A stretch of 64,000 bases of DNA from the NCBI GenBank assembly GCA_947623455.1, contig OX392535.1, forward strand, positions 36,790,688 to 36,854,687. The letters run 5' to 3'. Of this stretch, positions 10,971 through 21,576 are shown in pieces. The notes under the pieces were generated by a model, which was given only the letters and a program-made list of their open reading frames with translations, made no database searches and was not told where the DNA came from. Position 1 is the first letter of the stretch. Each line of letters opens with the position of its first letter. Both the position numbers and the translations under genes were made by a program. Source of the DNA: Mimachlamys varia. Taxonomy: Eukaryota > Mollusca > Bivalvia > Pectinida > Pectinidae.

Positions 10971-12150
10971 TTTTTTTCATATATTTGGTGTACGACCATA
11001 CTTTAGAACAGGGAGTATCACTTTTTATACTATCATACTTGGAAGGTACATGTAGATACAGTGTATTTGATGAAGGACACATTCTAGAACGGAATGCACG
11101 TGTTTGAGGTATAGATCCTGATCATATTACTCGACGTATATTTGTTAAAAGTGTACATGTTTGTCTACAGCAGGATATTACAAGAGTAACGGTCACATTC
11201 TATATCGAAGAAGGGATCACCCTCGACAGCGGGGTAAAGGGTAGCGGGAGTTTTTGCTTGTATAATATTACATGTATATAAATGTTTTCCCCACTCACCA
11301 ACTAACTTCATATTCATGTTTATCCCCTCGGTGTTGAAAAGCATCCTTATGATTTAAATTTCATTTAAAAGTAAATAGTTGTTGCTTGATACAATACAAA
11401 ACGTTCCCGTGCTTGTCTAAGCCATCTCAATTTTTATGGAATTTCTTTTAAATTTACAAAGTCCGTTAAGATTTATAGTTTTACCGATGGAAATACTTCG
11501 CTGAATGGTTTTGAATTTAAGCTGTTACGTTATATTATCAATTTGCGCTTGGCAGTTTGTTTCCATATGGGAAATTCCCGTTTTACTTTAGAATTGTATA
11601 AACAACTCTCTTCCCAGAAATAAACGCTGTCTATGAAAGCTTTTGAAAACCTGTTTTGGTGCAGTTTGATCCGATGGAAATAATTCGATGAATCCAACAA
11701 AATATTCTTATTTCCCAGAATGTTTTTTCATATTCCCTATAATTCAAATAGATTCGGTGCAAAATGTTTGGTAAGTGTTATAAAATTCATCTTAGAATAT
11801 TAGATTACACTTGTTTATTGGTTCCATATGAGGAATATTTTCACGTTTCCGATTTCCAGCAGCAACTTCATAAATTTAGTTTGCTAGGCTAGATAAGGAA
11901 GTTAAGCAATTTGTGATAATCGAAAAAGACTTTGATTGTTATAATTTTGACTTATAAAACATATTTTTCATTGTAAGGTTCATTTAAAAATTGATTCAGT
12001 ATACAAATAGTGAAACTATCCGTTGCCAGTATCAAATATTCCATTTGCATGCCCACCTGAAATGTTGACGCATTCACAAACGAATGTTTAGCTACTTGTT
12101 GTCATAGGCACCACGTTTTCTGTCACACCGGCTATTAAATATGATCTGCG
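10971..12150. other. Intergenic, nothing recognised
   Basis: Decayed minisatellite words persist to about 11240. The rest is AT-rich with no exon, RNA or repeat structure that I can support. Confidence 0.4.
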
Positions 12151-12154
12151 CATG

Positions 12155-12422
12155 TGTAACAGGAAGACGACGACGCAATAAGACGACCAGACGACAACCC
12201 GACAACACGCCATTTTACCGCAACAACCCGAGATTCCGTACGCGCTAGTTAGCGTGTTCAAAATGTCGTGTTGTCGCCTTGTCGCTTTGTCGTGTTGTCG
12301 CCTTGTCGCTGTTTGAAAACGCAACAAGACGACATTTTATCTACTTAATATCGGGTTGTCGCAGTAAATGAACGCGACAAAGCGACAAGACGACAACACG
12401 ACAAGGTGACAACACGACAACT
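12155..12422. repeat. Foldback repeat of GTCGTGTTGTCGC words
   Basis: The left side (minus sense) and 12262-12310 (plus sense) carry iterations of TTGTCGCCTTGTCGCTTTGTCG. The right side, 12371-12420, carries the inverted GCGACAAAGCGACAAGACGAC form. The two sides can fold back over a central loop of about 60 nt. ORFs through it are artefacts. Confidence 0.75.
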
Positions 12423-12589
12423 CGTGATGGCCGTAATCAGCCACCATAATTTTTTGTCTTTTCTAAATCCAGGGAAAACCATAAGAACGTTAACAGTTTA
12501 TGATTTTAATTCCATTAATTTTTCGTACACAAATATTTGCAATGTGATGCTTTGTATTTTTATCAAGAACAAATTGTGGGATTTCTCAT

Positions 12590-13125
12590 TTCTGACGCTG
12601 CAAGCAGATGTCTTATTTCATACGCTGTAAGCAGATGTCCCATTAAAGACGCTGTAAGCAAATGTCCCATTTCTGACGCTGTAACCACACGTCCCATTTC
12701 TGACGCTGTAACCACATGTCCCATTACTGACGCTGTAAACACATTTCTCATTTCTGACGCTACAAGCACATGTCCTTTTTCTGACGCTGTAAGCAAAAGT
12801 CCCATTTCTGACGCTGTAGTCACAAGTCCCATTACTGACCCTGTAAGCACATGTCCCATTTCTGACGCTACAAGCACATGTCCCATTTCTGACGCTGTAA
12901 CCACATGTCCATTTTCTGACGCTCTAAGCAAAAGTCCCATTTATGACGCTGTAAGCACATGTCCCATTTCTGACACTGTATGCACATGTCCCATTTCTGA
13001 AGCTGTAAGCACATGTCCCATTACTGACGCTGTAAGCACAAGTCCCATTTCTGACGTTGTACAAACATTTCCCATTTCTGACACTTTAAGTAAATGTCCC
13101 ATTTCTGACGCTGTAAGCATGTATT
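12590..13125. repeat. 27-bp minisatellite, about 19-20 copies
   Basis: The unit is CCCATTTCTGACGCTGTAAGC plus ACATGT, with point variants and no indels, so the period of nine codons keeps a plus-strand frame open for 210 residues (12537-13169) with a repeated DAVSTCPIS peptide. The minus strand is also open in two pieces. Openness of both strands follows from unit composition. No promoter, splice site or signal peptide is visible, so it is annotated as a repeat. Confidence 0.9.
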
Positions 13126-13423
13126 TACATTTTGCACGATTAATCTGGATTGTATTCACAGTAGTATAGATGCAGTCCAGACCACCGGACAATAACATGA
13201 CGTCATTTTGACGCCATGTTGACCTACGTTACGTCAACGTTTTGCACTTCGCCTAAGAAAACACGCTACATCGCTTAACGTTAATCATAAAAGTGATTGT
13301 GATCTTCAAAAAAAGCTCTTCCACTATGTAAGCATACATTATACAATGACAAAAAACTTTATAAATTAGAAAAATGACATGATTATGTATTACAAAATAT
13401 CCTAAATGTAGATACAACTATCT

Positions 13424-13790
13424 ATGTCTTTCAGATTGTATTGATTGTCAATATGAATGCAATCTGGGCAAGTCCGTGTGCTTATTCATTTTATCGCCAT
13501 TTGCGTCCTACAAATGTAATGTCCACGGGTGCTTAATTACAGCGTCAGAAATGGGACATGTGCTTAAAGCGTCAGAAGTGGGATATATAACCATTTAATG
13601 TCTTTCAGATTGTATTTATTGTCAATATGAATGCAATCTGGGCAGTATAAATATAATGACATCATGAATATTTATCTGGAACCAAGATTGCGCTGGTCTT
13701 TTGCTGTCATTGGATGGCGGTCTTCTTTTAAATTTAGGCATCCAATGACAGCAAAAGACCAGAGTGCGGGGTGACGTCAAACTCAATGAA
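13424..13790. repeat. Dispersed repeat with hairpin and inverted 27-bp units
   Basis: The block TTTCAGATTGTAT...TTGTCAATATGAATGCAATCTGGGCA occurs at 13431-13470 and again at 13605-13645, with a third relative at 27128-27165. Between them, 13538-13585 holds two inverted copies of the 27-bp unit of the upstream array (GCGTCAGAAATGGGACATG). At 13693-13716 and 13739-13762 lie exact 24-bp inverted arms (CTGGTCTTTTGCTGTCATTG...). Confidence 0.7.
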
Positions 13791-14300
13791 AATGTAATAC
13801 TGGCCGGCAAGCTGACGAAAACTTTGAGACACGGAAACTTTGCTGTTTTTGGAGGAAATGGAGATTATTTCTGCGGAAGGAGGATACATTTGTCTTGCAT
13901 TTAGGAGGTTTGTAAAATAAAAATTATTCATCTTTCCAACGGTACCAAGCGTTTTTTCGTACCTAAACTAGATACTGTACATGTATGTGATTTTTCATGC
14001 AAGAACGGTAGGTGGGGTCGATTTTTCGACCTGGAAAGCTTTCCACCCTTTAGCTTTAATTTTATGACCATTGATCACGAGGAGGGCATTTGTATCGAAA
14101 GTTGATCTTAACCCCCCCAAAAGTATCAAATTACTCTAAACACCCTATTTTAGGTCCAAAACTAGCTGTAACAAATTCTCAGGTCCTGTGGATCAGCCAG
14201 TAAAGTCATGTTAAACTGTCTTGCCTATATTTTAGATCTACTAATCCGGATTCGCTGTCTCCAATATGTACATGTTTGTTTTACAGTTTAGTTCAGTTTT
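13791..14300. other. Intergenic, nothing recognised
   Basis: No exon or RNA gene supported. A short palindrome, GGTCGATTTTTCGACC, is at about 14017-14032. Confidence 0.4.
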
Positions 14301-14412
14301 GAATGTAAAGTCAAGAGAAACCCGCATGACAGCTGAAAGTTGAAAAGTCCTGTCCTAAAAATAGAACAGACGCCTCGTAAGGAATCACCCCCGGCTTCCG
14401 TTTTCAGCAAAG
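14301..14412 (+). other. Candidate 5' non-coding exon of the ankyrin gene
   Basis: A strong consensus donor, AGCAAAG|GTAAGATC, lies at 14412/14413 at the end of a locally less AT-rich stretch (CGCCTCG, CACCCCCGGCTTCCG). The plus-strand ankyrin coding exon begins after an acceptor at 18896 with no in-frame start upstream, so it needs at least one 5' exon. This donor is a plausible partner across a 4.5-kb intron. The exon's left edge is unknown and the stated start is arbitrary. Confidence 0.25.
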
Positions 14413-17400
14413 GTAAGATCAATCATTCCTGTTACGTTTTTTATTAGAATTGCTGTTTTTAATTACACACATACCAACCCATCACGGTGTTGTGAGTTTA
14501 GAGTCAAATCGCAGGGGAATAACCGAATGGACACCACAATTATGATCAATACAACAAGTGATCATGAAGTCAAGTCGTCCTAACGAGTAACGTCTGAACC
14601 GAAAGTGCCCGGTGTCAGATATTTTTGACGATGCTATAGAAACGTTGTTGAAAAGCCTTCTACATGATTGTAAATGTTACAGTGTAGTTAGATACCGACA
14701 TCTTTGGTCGTAACTTTAATTATAACTTGCACGTCCATGGCCACGTCACGTGGCAAGAGTACTTTCCACTGGCCCTCATATCATCAGCAGCTGGTTACAC
14801 ATTATTAATTAGTTCTACAATGTACACACTTTCGCCCTGTACACCTTGTCTGTCGAACACATGTAGTTTATATTATAGGTGTTTGACAGACGAGGCTATA
14901 GCTGGTGTATGTGTATGAACATCTACTGTATAGTTTAGTTTACCTGTGGTTTTTACAGCTACATACATAATATTATGTACTCATCAGTACTGATGTAGAT
15001 GTAGAAGGCCTAAAGTACATTATATGTAAATTCTAAATGATTGAGTAAGGAGTCAAGACTAATGATAAATACAGTGTACAATGTATACAAGAAATTGTTA
15101 TAGCTACATATATAATTTTATGTTTTATAGGTGTACATGTACATGTACATATGTAGATCAGGCCAGTATTTGGTACAAATATGCCTCCTCTGCCCCCCCC
15201 CCCCCCCCCCCCCCCCCCACACACACACCTCACAACTGAATAATTTACCATATGTTGTTACCAAACATTTTAGCTAATAACTTTAATATTTGAAGTGCTA
15301 CAACTGCCAACTGTCAATAGAGTAAATAAAATGATTAAATGTACCTTACAATTTATATGTACTTACAAAGGCTACATAGTATACAAAATGAGTTTTCTGG
15401 TGTGTAGTACTGCATTTTGCTTGTCCGGACTAGTCACACTCTGACTGCATATACAATTTATACTGAGTTGCACTCTGTCCAGATGTTGACACCCGGAAGT
15501 TGTCATGCAAAACTGTTGACCCGAAACAGGTCATCACCCCTATACTACAATGTATATTTGACCCTGTGTGAATCTGTATACAAACATGGAAACACTTTCA
15601 AAAGTTAAGGATGTACATTTCATTTATGGAAATATATATCATCAGTTCCTCGTTAAACTTCCTCGGAGTGAGTGGCCCAGTAATTATAGCCTGAACTAAT
15701 TTCATATAGGAACTACAAACGCTTGAAACACTTTTTGATTGGATGATTTGATCAACACTGGAACAGTGTTTTGACCAAGTTCAGTCCTTCATTCATCCAC
15801 CAGTCAATTACAGCAACCAACACTTTTTTATGTCATCTTTCTCAGAGGCACAATAATTAACATACATGTACCAGTTTCTGTCCGATATTCGGATAAGAAT
15901 CTAAATCTGATTTCCCTGAATACAAAAAGGAGTTGGTAAATTAACTGTTTTTGGCTCACCTGACTTGAAGGTACTTAATTATAAATACATGTATAAAATT
16001 TTAAACAACATCTTCTGAATAACCAAAAAACCAGAACCATCATCTCTCTATATATGGTATCAGTATTCACTGAACTGTTCTGTTTTTCACTGCAAATGAT
16101 TGCTTAATCATGGGTATTTCTATAACAAAGTAACAGGTTTTTAATTCAGACTGACTGGTTTTAAATATGTGTGGGGGTCAAATTTGGAATTAAAGTCATA
16201 TTTATTTTTTTTTCAAATTTTTTGCTTTTTTGATGTGAAAACCATGGTTTTTTCAAGTCCCCATTATGAGGAAAACAATTCATTAAGAAAAACAATTCTT
16301 CTAATAGTTTTGTACTAAAAATGTTGTTAATAAATTATATGAAAATAAAAAGTGCCAAAATATACACGTTTTTCATTTTCCTTAAATTTGGACTTATCCG
16401 CATATTTTAACTTTCATTTTAAATTTATCTATACATTTAATAAAGAATAATTTCACTGCAGGTATAGATAAATATTTGATGCCTATTTGTTTTGAGATGT
16501 AACCAAAATTGCTGAACAGCAGATTCTGGATGATATATATTATCGCAATGATGAATTTGAACACCCAACTCACAATACTTACTGTATAAAGTAATTATAC
16601 ATAAGCATTATCAGCTCAAGTTAATTTTAGTGTAATATTTAAATTTTCAGTAAAACAATTGCTAAAATAAGATTATCACTAAAACACTAAAATGTGTGTG
16701 TTGGAGGGTGGGGGGGGGGGGGGGGGGTATGTGAGTGAATGTATATACATGTAGGTGTGTTGTGAAGGATATATACATCTCTCTATTCAAGTTTATCAGA
16801 CAACAAAAGGTTTAGATCAAGAAATGATATTTGGTATGTGGCATGTTGGTGAAAGTCTATAAAGTTTGTTCATGTTTGAGTTTAAAATGAATTGAGTGAT
16901 GCAGGGCCATTGGGTCTCTTATTTAATTGGAAGCAGAAAAATTAATGAACTTACAAGAAGTGGTGTTCAGATTTATCAAGTGACTTGATCGTCAGTCAAT
17001 TGAAGCAGTAAACTGACCAATTAATCCATTACAATTTTGATATTTATTTAACTCGGTTATATGTGGAGTTATCTCCCCTAGCATATCTTGAAGCTTCAAT
17101 CTTCAAATCTTCAAATGAAAAAATAACAATTCACTTTTTTTAGTTATTTTGTTAATGCATTTAAGCACATAAATATAAATGAAAAAAAGGTGAATTGTAA
17201 GAATTAATGCGTCAGAATATTTGTTAAAGGCAGTTTATAATTAGAAATCATGGCTACTATTTTCTTCATTGATAGCCATATTCGATTGATTATTAATTGA
17301 TCATCGATTAGTTAATACAAAATGATGATTGATCATAAAATTTTGACTGATTTCGAACACTACTTATAAGTGACTTTTTCTTACATGTATCTCCTTTTAT

Positions 17401-17735
17401 TTTTAACTGCTTAAACTTTTGTTATTAAATTATAAATCAAAGTTGGTCAGCCTCTGCGTTGTAGTTTCCCTTAAATTTTTTAGCTTTATGATGGTATTAA
17501 AAACTCTATCTAAACATCATTTCTAAGTTAGGGGTCAGTTTTTGAGAACTTCTAGTTTATTTGCTTTTGTTCCAAGATCAACTAGATCTGTAAACCGTTG
17601 GCTAACTAATACATGTACCCCCCTCCGCCATGACCGATCCCCCCAGCCCATCTCCCCACCCCGACACCTTTTGCAATAAATATTTCTATAAGGCAATGTT
17701 GATGAGTAACAATTTTTTATCTGCAGATACATCTT
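14413..17735. other. Putative intron or intergenic sequence with homopolymers
   Basis: No coding signal. It contains an imperfect 17-bp hairpin (CTTGTCTGTCGAACAC against its inverse, 14842-14893), ACATGTACATGTACAT-type words near 15133-15150, a C-run of about 30 nt followed by ACACACAC (15192-15227), and a G-run near 16711-16727. A fragment of TTAA-family 2 lies at 15228-15310 (CTCACAACTGAATAATTTAC, CTAATAACTTTAATATTTGA). Confidence 0.5.
15228..15310 (+). repeat. TTAA-family-2 fragment
   Basis: CTCACAACTGAATAATTTAC, TATGTTGTTACCAA and CTAATAACTTTAATATTTGA follow the same order and spacing as 4545-4620. Similarity stops after CAACTGCC. This is the left end only. Confidence 0.6.
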
Positions 17736-17739
17736 CACT

Positions 17740-18540
17740 GGTCGCCCGTTACATGCCTATGTAGTTTCATTGAAATTGGTTTGCGGGTTTAGGAGTAGTT
17801 TTCTGGACAAGATTTTCCAACAAAATTTTTTTATAGTTACCCAGTTACCAGGGCAACCAAAATTCTGTGCATGCATATCAAAACATGGTCCCTAACCTTC
17901 ATGTGAAGCTTCATTGAAATTGGTTCACTGGTTCAGGAAGAGTTTGCTAGTCAAATTGTTTTTAACAAAAACCTGTTTATAGTGACCTTGTTACCATGGC
18001 AACCAACATTTTGCATAAAATAATGTGCATGCATATCTACACATGGTCCCTAACATTCATGTGAAACTTCATTGAAATTGGTTCACTATTTCAGAAGGAG
18101 TTGGCTCAACTTGGCTGGTCAATTTTTTTAACAAAAACCTGTTATAGTGATTTGGTTACCACGGCAACCTAAATTAAATTTCTGGTACACAAATATGTGC
18201 ATGCATATCTACACATAGTCCCTAACATTCTGTTTAGTTCCTTTGAAATAGGTTCATAGCTTTAGGAAGAGTTGGCCCGACAAAGTTGTCCGAAAGAACT
18301 TAGTATTGAGACCTGGTTACCATGGCAACCGATATTTGTGCATAAAAATGCCCTGCATGCACATGAATCGGTTTACAGGTCTATGAGGAGTTGTCTGGGC
18401 GACCCCCCCCCCCCCAAAAAAATGGTAAAGTGACCTGGTTACCATGGCAACCACAATTTCAACCTGATATAGATCACGCACGTCTACAATGTATAAGGAT
18501 TATTGCAACCAAGTTTGGTTGAAGTTCCCTTAAAATTTAG
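17740..18540. repeat. Degenerate tandem repeat carrying five RFX X-box matches
   Basis: Units of roughly 120-165 bp repeat the words CATTGAAATTGGTTCA, TTCAGGAAGAGTT, TTTTTAACAAAAACCTG and GTTACCATGGCAACC. The 14-mer starts at 17844, 17990, 18155, 18316 and 18438. All five fit the published RFX X-box form GTNRCC-N(0-3)-RGYAAC, and three are the identical palindromic GTTACCATGGCAAC. The array ends less than 400 bp before the ankyrin coding exon. Whether it regulates that gene is inference. Similar words may be part of a dispersed family. Confidence 0.75.
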
Positions 18541-18745
18541 GTGGAGTAGTCGGTACTCTATTATTCGTGACTAAGCCCTATCGCCTTAGCAATAGGATTC
18601 CTTTGCTTTCAATAAGGTAGGAGAGAGTTTTTCGTTTAGGTTAAAAGATCAACCCAATTTGTTTTTGTTGCATGTAGCACTTATCCATGGAATTATTTTT
18701 CTTTGAAAACGCTCTCTCTTTCAGTGTTTATCTTACTATGTCACA

Positions 18746-18840
18746 AAATTTCTGGCTCACGATATTTGTCAGATACATATCTATAGTGAGCAAATCTAAG
18801 TATAGATATGTATCTGACAAATATCGTGAGCCAGAAATTT
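18746..18840. repeat. Perfect 40-bp inverted repeat before the splice acceptor
   Basis: Arm 18746-18785 (AAATTTCTGGCTCACGATAT...) and arm 18801-18840 are exact reverse complements, separated by 15 nt. It would fold into a long RNA hairpin ending 55 nt before the acceptor AG at 18895-18896. Perfect arm identity implies a recent origin, gene conversion or selection. Confidence 0.9.
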
Positions 18841-18869
18841 ACCTAAAATAGATCTATCAACCTTTGATA

Positions 18870-18896
18870 TTTCATTTGTTCTTTTTATACTTTCAG
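18870..18896 (+). promoter_or_regulatory. Splice acceptor of the ankyrin coding exon
   Basis: A pyrimidine-rich run (TTTCATTTGTTCTTTTTATAC) leads into TTTCAG, with AG at 18895-18896. It lies 24 nt before the initiator ATG. It implies a spliced 5' UTR. Confidence 0.65.
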
Positions 18897-18911
18897 ATGA
18901 TGCGTACCTGA
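18897..18911 (+). promoter_or_regulatory. Minimal upstream ORF in the 5' leader
   Basis: The first bases after the acceptor read ATG ATG CGT ACC TGA, a four-codon ORF. It is in frame with the main ATG at 18921 and stops 9 nt before it. It fixes the main start and could lower initiation or rely on reinitiation. Confidence 0.45.
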
Positions 18912-18920
18912 CCTAAAAAT

Positions 18921-20996
18921 ATGGAGGAGTTGATATCAAAAGCGGTTGTCTTTGATCCAAGCAAGGATGACCGGCCGCCATCCGAGGTTAGCCTCCAAAT
19001 AGATGATAGTCTTGATGTTGAAGCGTTCCATCACCGACCTCTCCGGAAACCGCCGTTAAAAGGTAAAGAACTGGAATGGTCAGAAGACAGGATTTATAAG
19101 TTACATACGTACCACGGGACAGATTTCATTCTGCTTATGTACGGCTTTATGAATGACAACAAGATAGATCTTGCCACAATAACGGAGACAGACTTGGATC
19201 CGAAAGTGGATAACGTTTCCTGGTACGACTTCAAGTCAATGAGCATCTACTCAGGGGTAAAGAAACACACGTTCACACAAAGAGAAATCAATGAGGCCGC
19301 CGAGAGGTTAACAGGTCACTATCCGGAGGAAGATATAGGACCATTTACCGTGAAAAATCCTGATAATACCTACCGGGTACTGGATCCAGAATATATAGAA
19401 TTGAGCATGCTGTATCACTATGGCCGTCACAACTCATGTATGCTTGTACGAGTAGTCCCATGGCAGGCTATGTTTGAGCATGTCTTTCCGGCCGACATGG
19501 AACCGATGTATTTACCCGAAAGATGCAATAGAAGAATATATGATCAGATGGCATTGGAAACAAGAGACTGTATGCTGGCATCTAAACGTATGCTGCAGGA
19601 CATTCTAAATGGTTTTGTAAATGACCTGGCGACATCTCCCTTCTTTTACAGCCATACAATGAAAAAACAGTTCTTTAAGTTCATCAAAAAAGAGGGAGAC
19701 TTGAATGAAGTGTTCGTAGCTGTTGACAAATTTTCTAAACCAGGGCGACCGAAAACGTTCTTATACTGTATTGTTGCCAATGCAAAACCTAATCTGGATT
19801 TCCTAGACCAGGTGTTGACACGATTCTTGGAAAGCAAACTGTCAGATAGAGAGAAGAACCTTCAGATAATAGCGTCCTGTGCTGCAGCCTGTCGTTGGGG
19901 TCATGTCCTTATCTACGAGAAACTCAGCAGACTGATCGAAAAGCCAACATTCGAGATGCTGAGAAAGGCAGTTGTGGGAAGAAATGTGGATATCATGCGT
20001 GGCATTGTCCGTGACTTTACGTGGAGCCCAAAGGAAACAGAAGCAGCAATAGAATGGGCATGCTTCCAAGGTTTGGATGGTATTGTGAGGGTGTTACAGG
20101 ACCATGGCATCCGCTTTTCAGACAGATGTCTCCATGTCGCGGCTTGCGGGGGCAATATGGGGTTGTTTTTCGAAATATGCAGCGAAGGCGTTGATTTAGA
20201 GACGACATCCAAAGACGGACAAACAGCTCTTCACATCGCTGCTGAAAAGGGTCACTTTAGTATTGCGGAGTTCTTAGTTCATAGGGGAGGTGTGAATGTC
20301 AACACCGAAAACTCTCAACATGCCACTGCTTTGGATCTTGCATTGAGAAATGGTCACGTAGAAGTGGCTGAGACGCTGTTAGATGGGGGAGCTAATACAG
20401 ATCGCCAAGATGCCCGTGGTTCAACTCCACTTCACAAAGCGTGTGCCTTGGGTAATGTGCAACTAGTGGAAAGGATACTATCCAATGGATGTAGCGTGGA
20501 TCTACTGGACAACGCTGGGAGGTCTGTGCTACATAAAGCGGCGTACGGTGGTAGTTTGGACGTGATAAAACGTATTCGTCAACTTGGAATCAAGGTGGAT
20601 TTGCTGGATAAATATGGAAGCTCGGTGGTGCACTATGCTGCTATTCAAGGGCATTTGCAAGCTGTCGAACATTTTGTTAACGACTTCCCTGCTTTGATCG
20701 CTCAAGGAAATGAAAACAAATGGAACCCGATCGCGTGTGCTGCATTTGGAGGACATTTGTCCGTGTTAGACTTCCTGACGAGAAACCGGGCTGGCATTCT
20801 GGTGGTGACATCTGAGGGAAAGAATGCGAAACAGCTGGCAGAGCAAGGTTTAGCTTTCAGAGAAGCAAAGGAAAGATATTACATGGAAGAGTTTGAAGAA
20901 TATGTAGCTTTTGGAAGCATGGAGCATTTTAATCAAGTGCTCGAAGTACTTAGTGATGTGACCCGTCAGATAAACTCTGATGGCAGTGATTATTAA
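18921..20996 (+). CDS. Ankyrin-repeat protein, single coding exon
   Basis: This 691-residue ORF is uninterrupted and less AT-rich than its surroundings. The C-terminal part holds about seven ankyrin repeats, at roughly residues 401-430, 432-464, 468-498, 499-531, 532-564, 565-598 and 599-631. Hallmarks such as DGQTALHIAAEKGH (432-445), GSTPLHKACALGN (500-512) and GRSVLHKAAYGG (533-544) are visible. Such repeats bind partner proteins. Residues 320-400 look like decayed ankyrin helices. Residues 1-270 match no family I recognise and contain no signal peptide or membrane segment, so an intracellular scaffold or adaptor role is inferred. No kinase, death, SOCS-box or catalytic motif was seen. The ATG at 18921 is chosen because an in-frame TGA precedes it at 18909. 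The C-terminus (residues 650-691) is charged and probably helical. A 5' UTR intron is implied by the acceptor at 18896. The partner and pathway are unknown. Confidence 0.93.
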   Translation: MEELISKAVVFDPSKDDRPPSEVSLQIDDSLDVEAFHHRPLRKPPLKGKELEWSEDRIYKLHTYHGTDFILLMYGFMNDNKIDLATITETDLDPKVDNVSWYDFKSMSIYSGVKKHTFTQREINEAAERLTGHYPEEDIGPFTVKNPDNTYRVLDPEYIELSMLYHYGRHNSCMLVRVVPWQAMFEHVFPADMEPMYLPERCNRRIYDQMALETRDCMLASKRMLQDILNGFVNDLATSPFFYSHTMKKQFFKFIKKEGDLNEVFVAVDKFSKPGRPKTFLYCIVANAKPNLDFLDQVLTRFLESKLSDREKNLQIIASCAAACRWGHVLIYEKLSRLIEKPTFEMLRKAVVGRNVDIMRGIVRDFTWSPKETEAAIEWACFQGLDGIVRVLQDHGIRFSDRCLHVAACGGNMGLFFEICSEGVDLETTSKDGQTALHIAAEKGHFSIAEFLVHRGGVNVNTENSQHATALDLALRNGHVEVAETLLDGGANTDRQDARGSTPLHKACALGNVQLVERILSNGCSVDLLDNAGRSVLHKAAYGGSLDVIKRIRQLGIKVDLLDKYGSSVVHYAAIQGHLQAVEHFVNDFPALIAQGNENKWNPIACAAFGGHLSVLDFLTRNRAGILVVTSEGKNAKQLAEQGLAFREAKERYYMEEFEEYVAFGSMEHFNQVLEVLSDVTRQINSDGSDY

Positions 20997-21576
20997 TACA
21001 TGTAGTATAAAAAAGATACTGTTACGGATGTATTCCTCTGAGAAGTCAAAATTTTCCAACATTCAACTTTTTTTCATTGGTTGGTTGGTTAATTGTTTTA
21101 CCTACTATTAACAGCCAGGGTCATTTAAGGATGGCCTCCCGGTGAAATGCGATGTGGGTGTGTGTTTTTGGGAGGCTGTAGTATATTCGCGTAAGCCTCC
21201 TTGTGATAGTCCGGATGTTTTGGTGATTTTTAGTGCTGCCGCACTGAAGTATACTGTCGGAGGCCTCAGCAGAACACCCCACTCGTGCACATTATACTGA
21301 CGACGGGCGAAACAGTCGTTCCACTCTCATAATGCTGAACGTCAAGCAGGGAGTCGTAACTAGTTTAATAGATTTTGAGTTCGGAATATGGTTTTGTTGA
21401 CGCTTAGGTATTCTCTGATGTTTTTGATTTTTTATACAAAAGTATTTGGATTATATAGACTATTGATAAACACTAGTTAAAAATATACTTTTTTTTATTT
21501 TTGGAACCATTATTAAAGATAATATCTGTTCTGATAAAATACATGACAAATATAATTATATAACAAATGCAATAAA
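20997..21576 (+). other. Candidate 3' UTR with AATAAA signal
   Basis: The first clear AATAAA after the ankyrin stop is at 21571-21576. If used, the 3' UTR would be about 590 nt and would include the dispersed repeat at 21110-21437. An earlier cleavage site with a variant signal cannot be excluded. Confidence 0.35.
21110..21437. repeat. Two dispersed repeat fragments
   Basis: At 21225-21350, GCACTGAAGTATACTG, CACATTATACTGAC and CAGTCGTTC match 53285-53400 in the same order. At 21368-21425, GATTTTGAGTTCGGAATATG and GTTTTGTTGACGCTTAGG match the end of family E (inverted at 26283-26350; also 29925-29965). Confidence 0.65.

Noticed and set aside
19646..21062. Several minus-strand ORFs under the ankyrin gene
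   Set aside because: They are shadows of the plus-strand coding frame, with no domain of their own.
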